DNA of 24,372 nucleotides from a virus. The stretch lies in IMG/VR virus record IMGVR_UViG_3300021373_001053, positions 1 through 24,372 of that record. One strand, 5' to 3'. The position numbers were made by a program, and so were the translations under genes. The notes under the pieces were generated by a model, which saw only the letters and a list, made by a program, of their open reading frames with translations, was not told the origin of the DNA and ran no database searches. This document shows, piece after piece, positions 1 to 7,949 of the stretch. Numbering within the stretch: the first letter of the stretch is position 1; each line of letters starts with the position of its first letter.

Positions 1-2
1 AA

Positions 3-350
3 GCAGGTTCAAAGGGTGCGGTTGTATTCACAAAAGATGCAATCTGCACCACACCAAATGTGAAAACCTTTACCACAACTGGTCTACAACAATTTCAGTT
101 ACCATCTGCGAACAATGTATCACAGATTTGGCATAATGAAGATACTGGATCTGATCTTACAGGAGCGGATTTCTCTTACTTTGGTATTCCAGCCGGTGAG
201 GGAAAGGTTGTTCACGAGAGCCAGAGTTCCGTGGGGTTCAATCAAGTTTCTAATCAAGGCGGTACAGTAGTTGGTTCATCAAGAGAATATACTGCCGCCA
301 CTATGCAGATCTGGGTCACTAACTCAGGCGTTGCTCCGGTGCTATCATAA
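3..350 (+). CDS. C-terminal part of a probable virion structural protein (5' end outside window)
   Basis: The frame is open from the first bases and ends with TAA at 348-350, giving the last 115 residues. A GTG at 60 could be read as a start, but it has no ribosome binding site and the frame runs in from upstream, so I treat the gene as cut by the window edge. The visible part is rich in Gly, Ser, Thr, Val and Gln with few charged residues, as in beta-rich phage tail or decoration proteins. I see no enzyme motif. The stop overlaps the start of the alternative oxidase gene (TAATG). Structural role is inferred from composition and neighbours only. Confidence 0.6.
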   Translation, partial: AGSKGAVVFTKDAICTTPNVKTFTTTGLQQFQLPSANNVSQIWHNEDTGSDLTGADFSYFGIPAGEGKVVHESQSSVGFNQVSNQGGTVVGSSREYTAATMQIWVTNSGVAPVLS

Positions 351-916
351 TGCAGAGATTCTATGCTAAGTCAATGACGATGTTCTTCCGTTTCTGGGCG
401 GACATCTTCTTTCGTAAGCGATACGGGCACCGCGCAGTCGTACTTGAGACGATTGCAGGTGTGCCAGGTATGGTCGCGGGTATGCTGATACACATGAAGA
501 GCCTGCGCCGGCTACAACGAGGCAACGGCACCATGATTCATGAATTACTCGAAGAGGCAGAGAACGAGCGTAAGCACCTCATGTTCTTTATCGAGTTGAT
601 TCACCCGAACTGGTTCGAAAGAATACTCATTGTTGTTGCACAATTCATCTTCGTGTGTTATTATATGATATCATATATTTTATTTCCAAAGACATCGCAT
701 TTGATGATTCACTACTTTGAAGAAGAGGCGGTCAAAAGTTACAATCACTATCTGGGTGAGATTGCATCAGGCAGAATCGAGAACGTGCCTGCGCCTCAGA
801 TAGCCATCGATTACTATCGACTCAAGCCAGACGCAAGACTGTCTGACATGATCGTAAAGATTAAACAAGATGAGGCGAAACACGCCGATGTCAATTATAG
901 GTACGCTCATGCTTGA
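350..916 (+). CDS. aox: Alternative oxidase (quinol oxidase, di-iron), proteobacterial/mitochondrial type
   Basis: 188 residues. Alternative oxidases pass electrons from ubiquinol directly to oxygen on the membrane without pumping protons. All di-iron signatures are present: LET with E33; the block LLEEAENERKHL with E73 and H76; EEEA at 124-127; and DEAKHADVN with E175 and H178. The usual DEAHH reads DEAKH, but the ligand His is kept. Hydrophobic stretches around 35-50 and 92-112 fit the monotopic membrane helices. LETIAGVPGMVAGM and ENERKHL match the mitochondrial/proteobacterial AOX branch and not the plastid terminal oxidase carried by cyanophages. The N-terminus is short but the catalytic core is complete. 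It starts on the stop of a structural gene and overlaps the next gene by 8 bases, so it is probably expressed with virion genes. A host auxiliary gene captured by the phage is my reading. Confidence 0.93.
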   Translation: MQRFYAKSMTMFFRFWADIFFRKRYGHRAVVLETIAGVPGMVAGMLIHMKSLRRLQRGNGTMIHELLEEAENERKHLMFFIELIHPNWFERILIVVAQFIFVCYYMISYILFPKTSHLMIHYFEEEAVKSYNHYLGEIASGRIENVPAPQIAIDYYRLKPDARLSDMIVKIKQDEAKHADVNYRYAHA

Positions 917-2129
917 TTTCAATAATTTTCTGACTGAACAAAAGAATACGCACATGACTCACATCGAGGACAAGGTGCTATACGGCGGTGTCAATGGCAC
1001 TCGCCAAGCCATATTCGCACTACGCGATATGCGCGACATGCTTTCTGGCAAAAAAGAGGGAAGTGTATCAGTGAAGTGGGACGGAGCACCCGCCATCTTT
1101 GCTGGCACTGATCCTAGGGACGGGCAATTCTTCGTAGCCAAGAAAGGGATTTTTAACAAGAATCCCAAGGTCTATAAGACCGCCGCAGAGGTCGATGCTG
1201 ATACGTCAGGCGATCTCGCGACCAAACTGAAAGCCGCCTTGAGTCTATTACCTGCCTTGGGTATCAAGGGCGTAATTCAAGGCGACTTTCTGTTTGGACC
1301 AGGTGACCTCAAGTCTCGCAAGATCGACGGCAAGAAGTACACCACCTTTCACCCGAATACGATAGTGTATGCTATACCCGACGAACAAGCGGCGGCTGTA
1401 AAGCGCGCCAAAATCGGCATTGTGTGGCACACTACATATACTGGCTCAACATTCGAAACCATGAAAGCATCATATGGTGTAAATGTATCGAAGTTGAAAA
1501 ACTCCACGCAAGTGTGGTCACAAGACGCCATGCTACGTGATATGACTAAAGCGACAATGACGAAAAGAGAGACAGATGATGTTAATAAAATTCTTACAGA
1601 AATTGGGGTTCTTTTCAACCAAATCTCAGGAAACACCCTCAGAGCCCTCGAAAGAGACCAAGCCCTCGCCCAAACAATCGAAACGTACAACAACACGTTC
1701 GTCCGCAAAGGGCAAATCATCACCAACACCAAAGCGCACACGAACGGCCTCATCAGGTACATCAACCAAAAGTACCAAAAAGAAATCGACGCCCGCAAAA
1801 CCGACAAAGGCAAGAAAGCCCAGAGCCAAAAAAGAGACGACCTCCTCCAGTTCTTCTCGCCGAGCAACAAAGAAAACCTCATAAAGATGTTCGAATTGCA
1901 AAAACTTATCGTTATTGCAAAACTCCGGCTTATAAATAAACTTAACAGGTTGCAATCGTATGAAACTTTTGTTAAGACTCGCAAGGGTTTTAAAGTAACA
2001 GGCGCAGAAGGTTACGTTGCAATAGACAAACTTGGTGGTGATGCGGTGAAATTGGTTGATCGTATGGAGTTTTCATACAACAACTTTTCACCCGATATTT
2101 TGAAGGGATGGGACAAATCAGGGAGATAG
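909..2129 (+). CDS. Ligase-like nucleotidyltransferase (DUF6267-like), predicted to be packaged in the head
   Basis: 406 residues from ATG 909, which overlaps the oxidase stop. An in-frame ATG at 870 lies deep in the oxidase gene and I reject it; ATG 954 is possible. The N-terminus MLDFNNFLTE looks like a T4 capsid-targeting peptide ending in an L-x-E protease site. The rest carries signs of the covalent nucleotidyltransferase (ATP-dependent ligase / capping enzyme) fold: SVKWDG at 54-59 as motif I with K56 as candidate nucleotidyl-lysine, VIQGDFLFG at 122-130 resembling motif III, and AEGYVAID at 366-373 followed by VKLVDR at 380-385 resembling motifs IV and V. About 180 mostly helical, Lys-rich residues separate III and IV, longer than usual. 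I recall the family in marine T4-like phages as DUF6267 with no proven function. Ligase-like activity is inference from the motifs. Confidence 0.75.
   Translation: MLDFNNFLTEQKNTHMTHIEDKVLYGGVNGTRQAIFALRDMRDMLSGKKEGSVSVKWDGAPAIFAGTDPRDGQFFVAKKGIFNKNPKVYKTAAEVDADTSGDLATKLKAALSLLPALGIKGVIQGDFLFGPGDLKSRKIDGKKYTTFHPNTIVYAIPDEQAAAVKRAKIGIVWHTTYTGSTFETMKASYGVNVSKLKNSTQVWSQDAMLRDMTKATMTKRETDDVNKILTEIGVLFNQISGNTLRALERDQALAQTIETYNNTFVRKGQIITNTKAHTNGLIRYINQKYQKEIDARKTDKGKKAQSQKRDDLLQFFSPSNKENLIKMFELQKLIVIAKLRLINKLNRLQSYETFVKTRKGFKVTGAEGYVAIDKLGGDAVKLVDRMEFSYNNFSPDILKGWDKSGR
1931..1938 (+). promoter_or_regulatory. T4-type late promoter octamer TATAAATA (internal)
   Basis: Perfect match to the T4 late consensus TATAAATA, inside the ligase-like gene and about 195 bases upstream of the basic protein gene at 2133. 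T4 late promoters need only this octamer, so an internal one feeding the genes from 2133 is plausible. A chance match in this A-rich stretch is also possible. Confidence 0.4.
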
Positions 2130-2132
2130 TAC

Positions 2133-2579
2133 ATGTTGTCGTTTAAAGACTTCATGGTAGTAGACTACAAGCCAGGTGAGCCAGAGTTAATCTCGTATGC
2201 GGCTCATAAAAGGCATCGCGGCCGCATTGGTGAAGAGACCACTGATGAGGCTTTGACATTCCAACAAAGACGCGCACGTGCAAGAACAATGAAGAAGCAC
2301 AAGGCGCGTATCGCCATTGGCAGAAAGCGAGCAATGAAGAAGGCGCCCGATTCGGATCGTCTGAAGAAACGTGCTGACAAAGCCGCTCGTGCAATGCTAT
2401 TCAAAAAGTTTGCAAAGGGTAAAAGCAAGAGCGAAGTTCCAGCCGCCAAGAAACAAGGCATTGAGAAAAGATTAGATAAAATGAAGCCTCGTATTCAGAA
2501 GATTGCGCGGCGACTCGTACCCAAACTGCGACAGGCGGACAAAGAGCGCAGAATGGGTGGCAAGTCTGAGGAGAAGTAA
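2133..2579 (+). CDS. Highly basic internal-head-protein-like protein
   Basis: 148 residues with a very high Lys/Arg content, for example FQQRRARARTMKKHKARI around 63-80. There is no transmembrane segment and no enzyme motif. A GGGAG element at 2121-2125 precedes the start. The N-terminus MLSFKDFM resembles the capsid-targeting peptides of its neighbours but lacks a clear L-x-E. Similar Lys/Arg-rich proteins sit at this place in marine T4-like phages, and a DNA-associated internal head protein is the most likely role. The stop overlaps the next start (TAATG). The function is inferred from composition and context. Confidence 0.75.
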   Translation: MLSFKDFMVVDYKPGEPELISYAAHKRHRGRIGEETTDEALTFQQRRARARTMKKHKARIAIGRKRAMKKAPDSDRLKKRADKAARAMLFKKFAKGKSKSEVPAAKKQGIEKRLDKMKPRIQKIARRLVPKLRQADKERRMGGKSEEK

Positions 2580-3781
2580 TGTCGTTTCCATCCTTCAAAC
2601 AATATCTCGTAGAAGAACAAAGAGAGGTATTCTTCACCTTCGGTAGAATGAATCCTCCTACCACTGGGCACGGCAAGTTGCTCGATGTTCTCTCTACGAA
2701 GGCAGGGCGTAACCCATACAAAGTTTTCTTGTCTCAATCACAAGATGCCAAGAAGAATCCTCTTTCTTACGACCAGAAAATTAAACACTCACGTAAGATG
2801 TTTCCAAAACATGGTCGCAACATCATCAAGTCGAACAAGATTCGAAACGTGTTCGAAGTTGCGGCCGCACTCTATGATCAAGGCTTCAATCGTGTGACCA
2901 TGGTTGTTGGTGCTGATCGTATCGCTGAGTTTGAGACACTACTCAACAAATATAATGGTGTGAAAGCACGTCATGGATTCTATGTGTTCGAGACAATCAA
3001 AGTTATTTCGGCGGGTGATCGCGATCCTGATGCCGATGATGTGACTGGTATGTCTGCGTCAAAGCAACGCGCCAATGCGGCGAGTAATGATTATACAACA
3101 TTCTCTCAAGGCGTACCTTCTGGTATGTCTGCAAAAGACACTAAGCGTTTGTTCAATGATGTACGTACAGGCATGGGTCTCAAAGAAACCACATCATTCA
3201 GAAATCACGTTGATCTAGGATCAAGCAATGCGACCAGAGAAAAATACATCGAAGGCGAACTCTTCAATGAAGGAGATCAGGTCAGAACACGATCTGGCAA
3301 AACAGGGTCTATACATCGCCTTGGGAGCAATTATGTTATTGTTGCTCTTGATGAAGGGCGTATCGCTCGCCATTGGATAGACGATGTTGAACTGATTGAG
3401 AAGACCGACGATTGGTACAAAGATCAGCCTGAGTGGGGCAAGCCAGAATCTACAAAGCATGGTAAGAAAATCACACCTGGGCAAAACGTTAAAGAAGATG
3501 AAGTGAAGGTGGCGAGAGACGCCATTGATCGCGAAGAGAGAAACGACAAGCGTAAGTTTGATCGTATGCTCGACAAAGCAAGGCTTGCTCGTGCGATACG
3601 AAAGAATCGTGGGCTGCCAGCACCAACATCTAGCATGAGGCCTTCAGGTCAAAAGAAAACCGAAAGCACAAATCCAGTAGCGAAACACGCTCGCAAATTT
3701 AACAAAGCCGCTGTGCACACAGACAGAAAGAAAGCACAGAAGAAGGGCTATGTGAAACATAAAAAAGATATAAATAAGTAA
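2579..3781 (+). CDS. HxGH-type nucleotidyltransferase (adenylyl-/cytidylyltransferase fold) with basic C-terminal tail
   Basis: 400 residues. The N-terminal 180 or so form a nucleotidyltransferase of the NMN adenylyltransferase / cytidylyltransferase class: FTFGRMNPPTTGHGKL at 19-34 holds the TxGH form of the HxGH motif, VVGADR at 109-114 is the typical central strand, and MSASKQR at 158-164 is the ISSTxxR-like motif. The class transfers AMP or CMP to a phosphorylated substrate; the substrate here is unknown. Residues from about 225 on hold a small domain (EGDQVRTRSGKTGSIHRLG) and then a Lys/Arg-rich tail typical of internal head proteins. The N-terminus MSFPSFKQYLVEE resembles a capsid-targeting peptide with a prohead-protease site at LVE (10-12). 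It lies between two basic, virion-like genes, so the enzyme may be packaged and injected. Confidence 0.85.
   Translation: MSFPSFKQYLVEEQREVFFTFGRMNPPTTGHGKLLDVLSTKAGRNPYKVFLSQSQDAKKNPLSYDQKIKHSRKMFPKHGRNIIKSNKIRNVFEVAAALYDQGFNRVTMVVGADRIAEFETLLNKYNGVKARHGFYVFETIKVISAGDRDPDADDVTGMSASKQRANAASNDYTTFSQGVPSGMSAKDTKRLFNDVRTGMGLKETTSFRNHVDLGSSNATREKYIEGELFNEGDQVRTRSGKTGSIHRLGSNYVIVALDEGRIARHWIDDVELIEKTDDWYKDQPEWGKPESTKHGKKITPGQNVKEDEVKVARDAIDREERNDKRKFDRMLDKARLARAIRKNRGLPAPTSSMRPSGQKKTESTNPVAKHARKFNKAAVHTDRKKAQKKGYVKHKKDINK
3769..3776 (+). promoter_or_regulatory. T4-type late promoter octamer TATAAATA before the modular protein gene
   Basis: Perfect TATAAATA across the last codons of the nucleotidyltransferase gene. 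The predicted transcription start, about six bases downstream, would fall next to the ATG at 3783, giving an almost leaderless message. The element is therefore exact in sequence but oddly placed, and it may be inactive or serve genes further on. Confidence 0.35.
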
Positions 3782-3782
3782 C

Positions 3783-5981
3783 ATGGATATTAACGAAGCG
3801 CCAATCAGAGTTCAAGGATCGAAACTTCGCCCAATGGCAAAGACGATTGCGAACCATGCTATCGAGAAAGGCACCAACATGCGTGTCTTTTCTGTGTTGC
3901 GAGGTGCTGGTAAGAAAGTCAAGAAGATTAAAGACAAAGATAAAGACGGACCAATGGTCGTACAGATCGAAGATCTTCGCAAGTGGTTCGGCAAAGGTAA
4001 GAAAGGCGATTGGGTAAGAGTCGGCACAGACGGTGAGATCAAAGGCGACTGTGCACGTGATGAAGGTGAAGGCAAGCCAAAGTGTATGCCTCGCTCGAAA
4101 GCCCATAGCATGAAGAAGAAAGATCGCGCATCTGCGGCTCGACGTAAGAGAGCGGCTGATCCAGACGTAGATAGACCAGGCACAGGAAATAAGCCTATCA
4201 TGGTGAAGACTGATAAGAAGGAATCAGTGGTGCACGAAGACGTTAACGTTAAGAGTATCGAAAAGTTCAAGGCGGCTGCCAGAGATTTCGATAAGAACAA
4301 AGACATCAATTTCCAATCAATCGCAGATGCATTATCAAGAATTGTGACAGCGGTAAGGATGTTAGACAAAAGCACTTCTGGACGTACCGATTACAAGTAT
4401 GAACAAATTATTTCGAAAGAGTCAACTCGAATTAATAACATCGTCAATAAACTTAATTATGGTAAAGGTGGTGCTACCCCAGAAGGCAAAGAGATAGTAA
4501 AACTTCTTAACAAACACGGACTAAACCGTCCATTCCGCACTATAATTTTCGAAGGTGTGTACACCTTAACGGTCAAGGGAGTTGCTCCTGGTGGTCGTGA
4601 TCTTAACACTAAAATTTCTGGTAAGGACAAACTGGATGCTGTAAAACAGTGGAGAAAGAAAAACCCGAAATATAAGAACGATCAAATATCTGTTTCTGAG
4701 TCTACCGATATTGTTGAACTCACAGAAGCAACAATCGAAGGCACTTTCGTTAAATTAGCAAAGGAACTTGCTGATCAGGCAAACAAGAAACTGCCACCAC
4801 GAGAAAAGGACGGGAAACCCCAATTCACTGGAGTCTCTTATCCGATTACTATGACGGGTGGTGGTCGTAATGCTCGTGTTTGGACTCGTGGTGATGGCAG
4901 TAAATATCGCAAACCAGCAAAAATTGTAAGTGATCTTGATCACTCTATGTACGCAAAGGTACTCAAAGATTACAAGAAAGTGATGGGTGGTACTCCAGTA
5001 GACATGGCATGGAAATTCATCACATCTAAAGGTAAGTCTTTGGGTAAGGCAACTGGTGAGTTAGGTAGTGATAAACCTGCACCAGCATACCAATGGAATG
5101 GCACTGTGTTTATAAAACGTGGGTCTGAAAGCATTGATATAGTCACTCCCAGTATTTTCCGCAACTCGTGGGTGTGGAGAACAGTAAAAGAAGAGGTGGA
5201 AATGAACGAAGAGTCAAGACTTCAGTTTGGCGACAAGGTAAAGACACCACAAGGTACCGTTGAGATAAGGAAGCGTGACACGAGAGGAATGCGTGGCAAG
5301 CAAGATGCTTATGCTCTGGTCTTGCACATGAAGAATGGTAAGAAAGCATCAATGGGTTCTCATCCCGCGCCTACTGCGTCTGCTGTTACAAACATGGCAA
5401 AGAGATTCAAAGACGGTGTACCCAGTTACATGGCACATTTGAAGGTAGAGTCAGTCGATCTCGAAGAAAAGAATGTGCCAACAAATCCTAAGTTGTGGGC
5501 AAAGTTCAAAGCGCAAGCAAAAGCCAAGTTCGATGTTTATCCTTCAGCCTACGCAAACGGCTGGGCCTCAAAGCAGTACAAAGCAGCCGGCGGTGGCTGG
5601 AAGTCAGTGAAAGAAGATCTCGAAGAGAAAGCAGTATCAAAGGCACAACAGAAGTTCTTTGGTATGGTTCGAGCAAAGCAAAAGGGTGAGATGGACAATG
5701 CATCACCCGAAGTGAAGAAAGCCGCTGACACTATGTCTAAGAAAGATGTCAAAGACTTCGCAAAGACAAAGCACAAGGGTTTGCCTGATAAGAAGGTTGA
5801 CGAAGACGCGAAGAAGATGGCTACAAAAGATAAGAAGCGATATCGATCTGCTTCTCAGAACAAATCGTTTAAAGGTTTTCGTGACCGATTACGTGAAGAA
5901 GACCCATGTTGGGATACACACAAGCAAGTTGGAACAAAGATGAAAGGCGGCAAGCAGGTGCCGAATTGTGTGCCCAAATGA
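3783..5981 (+). CDS. Large modular virion-associated protein, polyprotein-like
   Basis: 732 residues built from separate small modules. Residues 56-140 hold a basic module with WVRVGTDGEIKGDC and two Cys (90, 101), then a Lys/Arg-rich run, a module common in marine T4-like phage proteins (perhaps the DUF5872 type). Residues 258-310 and 316-470 hold unrecognised modules. Residues 478-555 look like a small beta module. Residues 563-610 hold a VYPSAYANGWASK module. Residues 616-672 (KAQQKFFGMVRAKQKGE, then FAKTKHKGLP) match the DUF3008 pattern. The last 26 residues, from DPCW to PNCVPK, form a Cys-containing end module. Acidic linkers with L/I-x-E occur at most joints (255-257, 313-315, 560-562, 613-615, 703-705). 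There is no clear ribosome binding site, so translation is probably coupled to the gene before. Function unknown. Confidence 0.8.
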   Translation: MDINEAPIRVQGSKLRPMAKTIANHAIEKGTNMRVFSVLRGAGKKVKKIKDKDKDGPMVVQIEDLRKWFGKGKKGDWVRVGTDGEIKGDCARDEGEGKPKCMPRSKAHSMKKKDRASAARRKRAADPDVDRPGTGNKPIMVKTDKKESVVHEDVNVKSIEKFKAAARDFDKNKDINFQSIADALSRIVTAVRMLDKSTSGRTDYKYEQIISKESTRINNIVNKLNYGKGGATPEGKEIVKLLNKHGLNRPFRTIIFEGVYTLTVKGVAPGGRDLNTKISGKDKLDAVKQWRKKNPKYKNDQISVSESTDIVELTEATIEGTFVKLAKELADQANKKLPPREKDGKPQFTGVSYPITMTGGGRNARVWTRGDGSKYRKPAKIVSDLDHSMYAKVLKDYKKVMGGTPVDMAWKFITSKGKSLGKATGELGSDKPAPAYQWNGTVFIKRGSESIDIVTPSIFRNSWVWRTVKEEVEMNEESRLQFGDKVKTPQGTVEIRKRDTRGMRGKQDAYALVLHMKNGKKASMGSHPAPTASAVTNMAKRFKDGVPSYMAHLKVESVDLEEKNVPTNPKLWAKFKAQAKAKFDVYPSAYANGWASKQYKAAGGGWKSVKEDLEEKAVSKAQQKFFGMVRAKQKGEMDNASPEVKKAADTMSKKDVKDFAKTKHKGLPDKKVDEDAKKMATKDKKRYRSASQNKSFKGFRDRLREEDPCWDTHKQVGTKMKGGKQVPNCVPK

Positions 5982-6241
5982 AATCATTTAAGACCTTCGA
6001 AGCCACTTATCAAGGCAAGAAAGTACCTCTGAACAAGCCTATGCCTGGTGATGTGAAGAAGTCGAAGGTCTATGTCGATCCTGATGGAGACGGCAAAGCG
6101 AAGAAAGTAAATTTTGGTGACAAGAATATGAAGATTAAGAAGAATATTCCGAGTCGCCGTAAATCGTTCAGAGCGCGTCACAACTGTGACAATCCTGGAC
6201 CTAAAGATAAGGCGCGATATTGGTCGTGTAAGGCATGGTAA
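5978..6241 (+). CDS. Small conserved basic phage protein with Cys/His motif
   Basis: 87 residues from ATG 5978, which overlaps the previous stop as ATGA. The frame is open further upstream, but only this start gives the expected overlap and the N-terminus MKSFKTFEATY, close to the capsid-targeting-like starts of nearby genes. The core reads KVNFGDKNMKIKKN, then RRKSFRARHNCDNPGPKDKA, then RYWSCKAW, a pattern I recognise from many phage proteins of unknown role, in some of which it is a domain near capsid genes. One His and two Cys could bind a metal. A virion-associated role is likely from context. Confidence 0.75.
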   Translation: MKSFKTFEATYQGKKVPLNKPMPGDVKKSKVYVDPDGDGKAKKVNFGDKNMKIKKNIPSRRKSFRARHNCDNPGPKDKARYWSCKAW

Positions 6242-6559
6242 ATGGCTGAGACTCAAGCACAACGGCTCGGAAGAATCGAAGAGAAGGTTGATAAGATCAG
6301 TGATGCAGTATCAAACCTTGCTGTCACAACCCAAGTTATTCATACTAAGGTCGAAGATCTTGAAACGAGACGTGCTGAGTCTCACGAGAGAGCAAATAAG
6401 TTCTCAGAGAAAATAGATCATATGCACAATGGCATTCACAAGTTAGATAGCCACGTAAATGGTCTTGAAACAAAATTATCGCTTCAACAGAAGATACTAT
6501 TCGGGCTTGGCTCGATTATCGTTGCGGCAGTAGTAAACCAAGTAGTAAGTGTAATCTAG
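6242..6559 (+). CDS. Coiled-coil protein with C-terminal membrane anchor (XhlA-like layout)
   Basis: 105 residues. Residues 5-80 are charged with heptad-like spacing (RLGRIEEKVDKISDAVSNL) and should form a coiled coil. Residues 85-104 (ILFGLGSIIVAAVVNQVVSV) are one hydrophobic helix at the very end. This layout resembles the XhlA family of phage-encoded, membrane-associated proteins that assist lysis in some prophages. It starts right after the previous stop and is followed by an AGGAG at 6558-6562 for the next gene. A holin-like or accessory lysis role is possible, but the gene sits among virion genes far from the lysozyme, so I leave the function open. Confidence 0.7.
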   Translation: MAETQAQRLGRIEEKVDKISDAVSNLAVTTQVIHTKVEDLETRRAESHERANKFSEKIDHMHNGIHKLDSHVNGLETKLSLQQKILFGLGSIIVAAVVNQVVSVI

Positions 6560-6568
6560 GAGTCCGAC

Positions 6569-7687
6569 ATGGATCAGAAAGAAATAAGCAGTATTTTCTC
6601 GGCTTGGCAGGAAGTCGTAGAAAAGAAAAAATTAGATCCTGTCGATGATAAAGAGTTAAAAGGCAAACACGCTGATCGAGACGATAAAGATATCGACAAC
6701 GACGGTGATGTAGACTCATCTGATGAGTATCTGCACAATCGTCGTGCTACGATCAAGAAGTCAATGAAGCACAGCAAGTCTGGCAAACTGGGCGGGCACA
6801 ACGAGGCTGTCGAAGTCGATAATGACGACAAAGACGGTATGACCAAGTGTGCTGAGTGTGGTGGTTCTACTGAAAATCATGACCCAGATTGCTCTAAGGC
6901 TGCCGCAAGCGAGAAGAAGAAGGCTATGAAAGAGAAAGATATGGATTCATCAAGCGTAGGTAAGGCACTCAAGCATGACTGTGCCACCCACGTAGCATCA
7001 GAGCAATGGGGTTACGGCGAATGTATTCCTGGCGAACACACACTCGTAGAGCAAGAAGACGGTTCTGCCATCGTCACTCACTACGATGTAATGTTCGAAC
7101 ACGGAATCGAGAAAGACGTGCCTGTTGAAGAACTCAAGATCATGGCTGAGAAGTCACACATGCACGCCCAAAAGCAACACGGCGCTATGAAGAAAGACAA
7201 AGCAGGGCATACGACTGGTGGTTTCCGTATCTCAGATAAGGAAGCGCAAGCGGCTAAAAATCGTTTGGCTAAGAAGCAAAAGTCTAAGTCACAGAACGAC
7301 TCTTTTGGCAAAGTAAGATCGCGAATGGAAGAAGTCGAAGTTACTGAAGGCACCGTTGAAGAGTTGCACAACGAAGTAGAGAATGCATATATGCAGTCTG
7401 CTGTTGACGCAATGCGTAAGATGAGTGGTCTGTGGGAGAAGGCTGTACAGACCAAGCAAGGCGCCGCTGGCACTTCTAATCCTAGCCAGCCAATGTTCGA
7501 TGCTGATCAACATAATAACTATGACAAGATCCGCGCAGATCATGGTCTTGAAAGTCCCGAAGTTGTAAAAGACGGCGACAAAGAAGAAAAAGAAAAAGTT
7601 GTTGGTGTCACAAAACAAGCACCATCACGAGGACCCGCCGACAAGTTAAATGTTGGCGATTCTAAGCCTGTAAAACAAGGAGCATAA
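6569..7687 (+). CDS. Modular acidic protein with EF-hand-like loop and zinc-binding motif
   Basis: 372 residues, very rich in Asp, Glu and Lys. Residues 41-53 (DIDNDGDVDSSDE) form an EF-hand-like loop with Asp at loop positions 1, 3, 5, 9 and 12. Residues 94-108 hold CAECG with a later Cys, a partial zinc-ribbon pattern. Residues 135-200 (LKHDCATHVASEQWGYGEC, then HYDVMFEHGIEKDVP) match a module I recall from marine T4-like phages. The C-terminal third is unrecognised, and ends in a Pro/Gly-rich tail. AGGAG at 6558-6562 gives a good ribosome binding site. It lies with other virion-associated modular genes and is probably a structural or internal protein. The function is not known. Confidence 0.75.
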   Translation: MDQKEISSIFSAWQEVVEKKKLDPVDDKELKGKHADRDDKDIDNDGDVDSSDEYLHNRRATIKKSMKHSKSGKLGGHNEAVEVDNDDKDGMTKCAECGGSTENHDPDCSKAAASEKKKAMKEKDMDSSSVGKALKHDCATHVASEQWGYGECIPGEHTLVEQEDGSAIVTHYDVMFEHGIEKDVPVEELKIMAEKSHMHAQKQHGAMKKDKAGHTTGGFRISDKEAQAAKNRLAKKQKSKSQNDSFGKVRSRMEEVEVTEGTVEELHNEVENAYMQSAVDAMRKMSGLWEKAVQTKQGAAGTSNPSQPMFDADQHNNYDKIRADHGLESPEVVKDGDKEEKEKVVGVTKQAPSRGPADKLNVGDSKPVKQGA

Positions 7688-7688
7688 C

Positions 7689-7949
7689 ATGGCTATCGAA
7701 GCACCTAAGTGGGTTGCACGTGCTGGAGCATACCCAACAAAAGACGGATGGACTGTAAATCGTTCAAAAGGTCGTACAGAAGTGATCAAGCGCCGTAAGT
7801 TCACGGAAGCCGAGATTGCTGAGTGGCACGGTCTCGCGCCTGCACCTGCACCAGAACCTGTACTTCAGACTCTTCACGAAGCGCCTGTTGTAGAGCGTCA
7901 CGTGACTGAAGCAGAAGAAGACTGGCACTACGGCGAAGAAGACGAATGA
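7689..7949 (+). CDS. Small conserved phage protein
   Basis: 86 residues. The N-terminal half (PKWVARAGAYPTKDGWTV, then EIAEWHG) follows a pattern seen in small proteins of marine T4-like phages; the middle is a Pro/Ala linker (APAPAPEPV) and the end is strongly acidic. There is no membrane segment and no enzyme motif. It starts one base after the previous stop and overlaps the next gene by four bases, so it is expressed with the virion gene block. Function unknown. Confidence 0.7.
   Translation: MAIEAPKWVARAGAYPTKDGWTVNRSKGRTEVIKRRKFTEAEIAEWHGLAPAPAPEPVLQTLHEAPVVERHVTEAEEDWHYGEEDE

Noticed and set aside
870-909. Upstream start of the ligase-like gene at 870
   Set aside because: It would overlap the oxidase by 47 bases, and the N-terminal peptide with L-x-E starts at 909.
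350-916. Plastid terminal oxidase (PTOX) as in cyanophages
   Set aside because: The blocks around E33 and E73 follow the AOX type (AGVPGMV, EENERKHL-like) and not the PTOX type.
1576-1884. Lys/Ser/Thr-rich 102-residue frame in +1 of the ligase-like gene
   Set aside because: It looks like a basic internal protein, but the composition follows from the Lys-rich codons of the real frame; no ribosome binding site. The main frame carries motifs on both sides.
1349-1984. 211-residue open frame on the - strand
   Set aside because: It lies wholly within the ligase-like gene, has no ribosome binding site, and every supported gene is on the + strand; a shadow frame.
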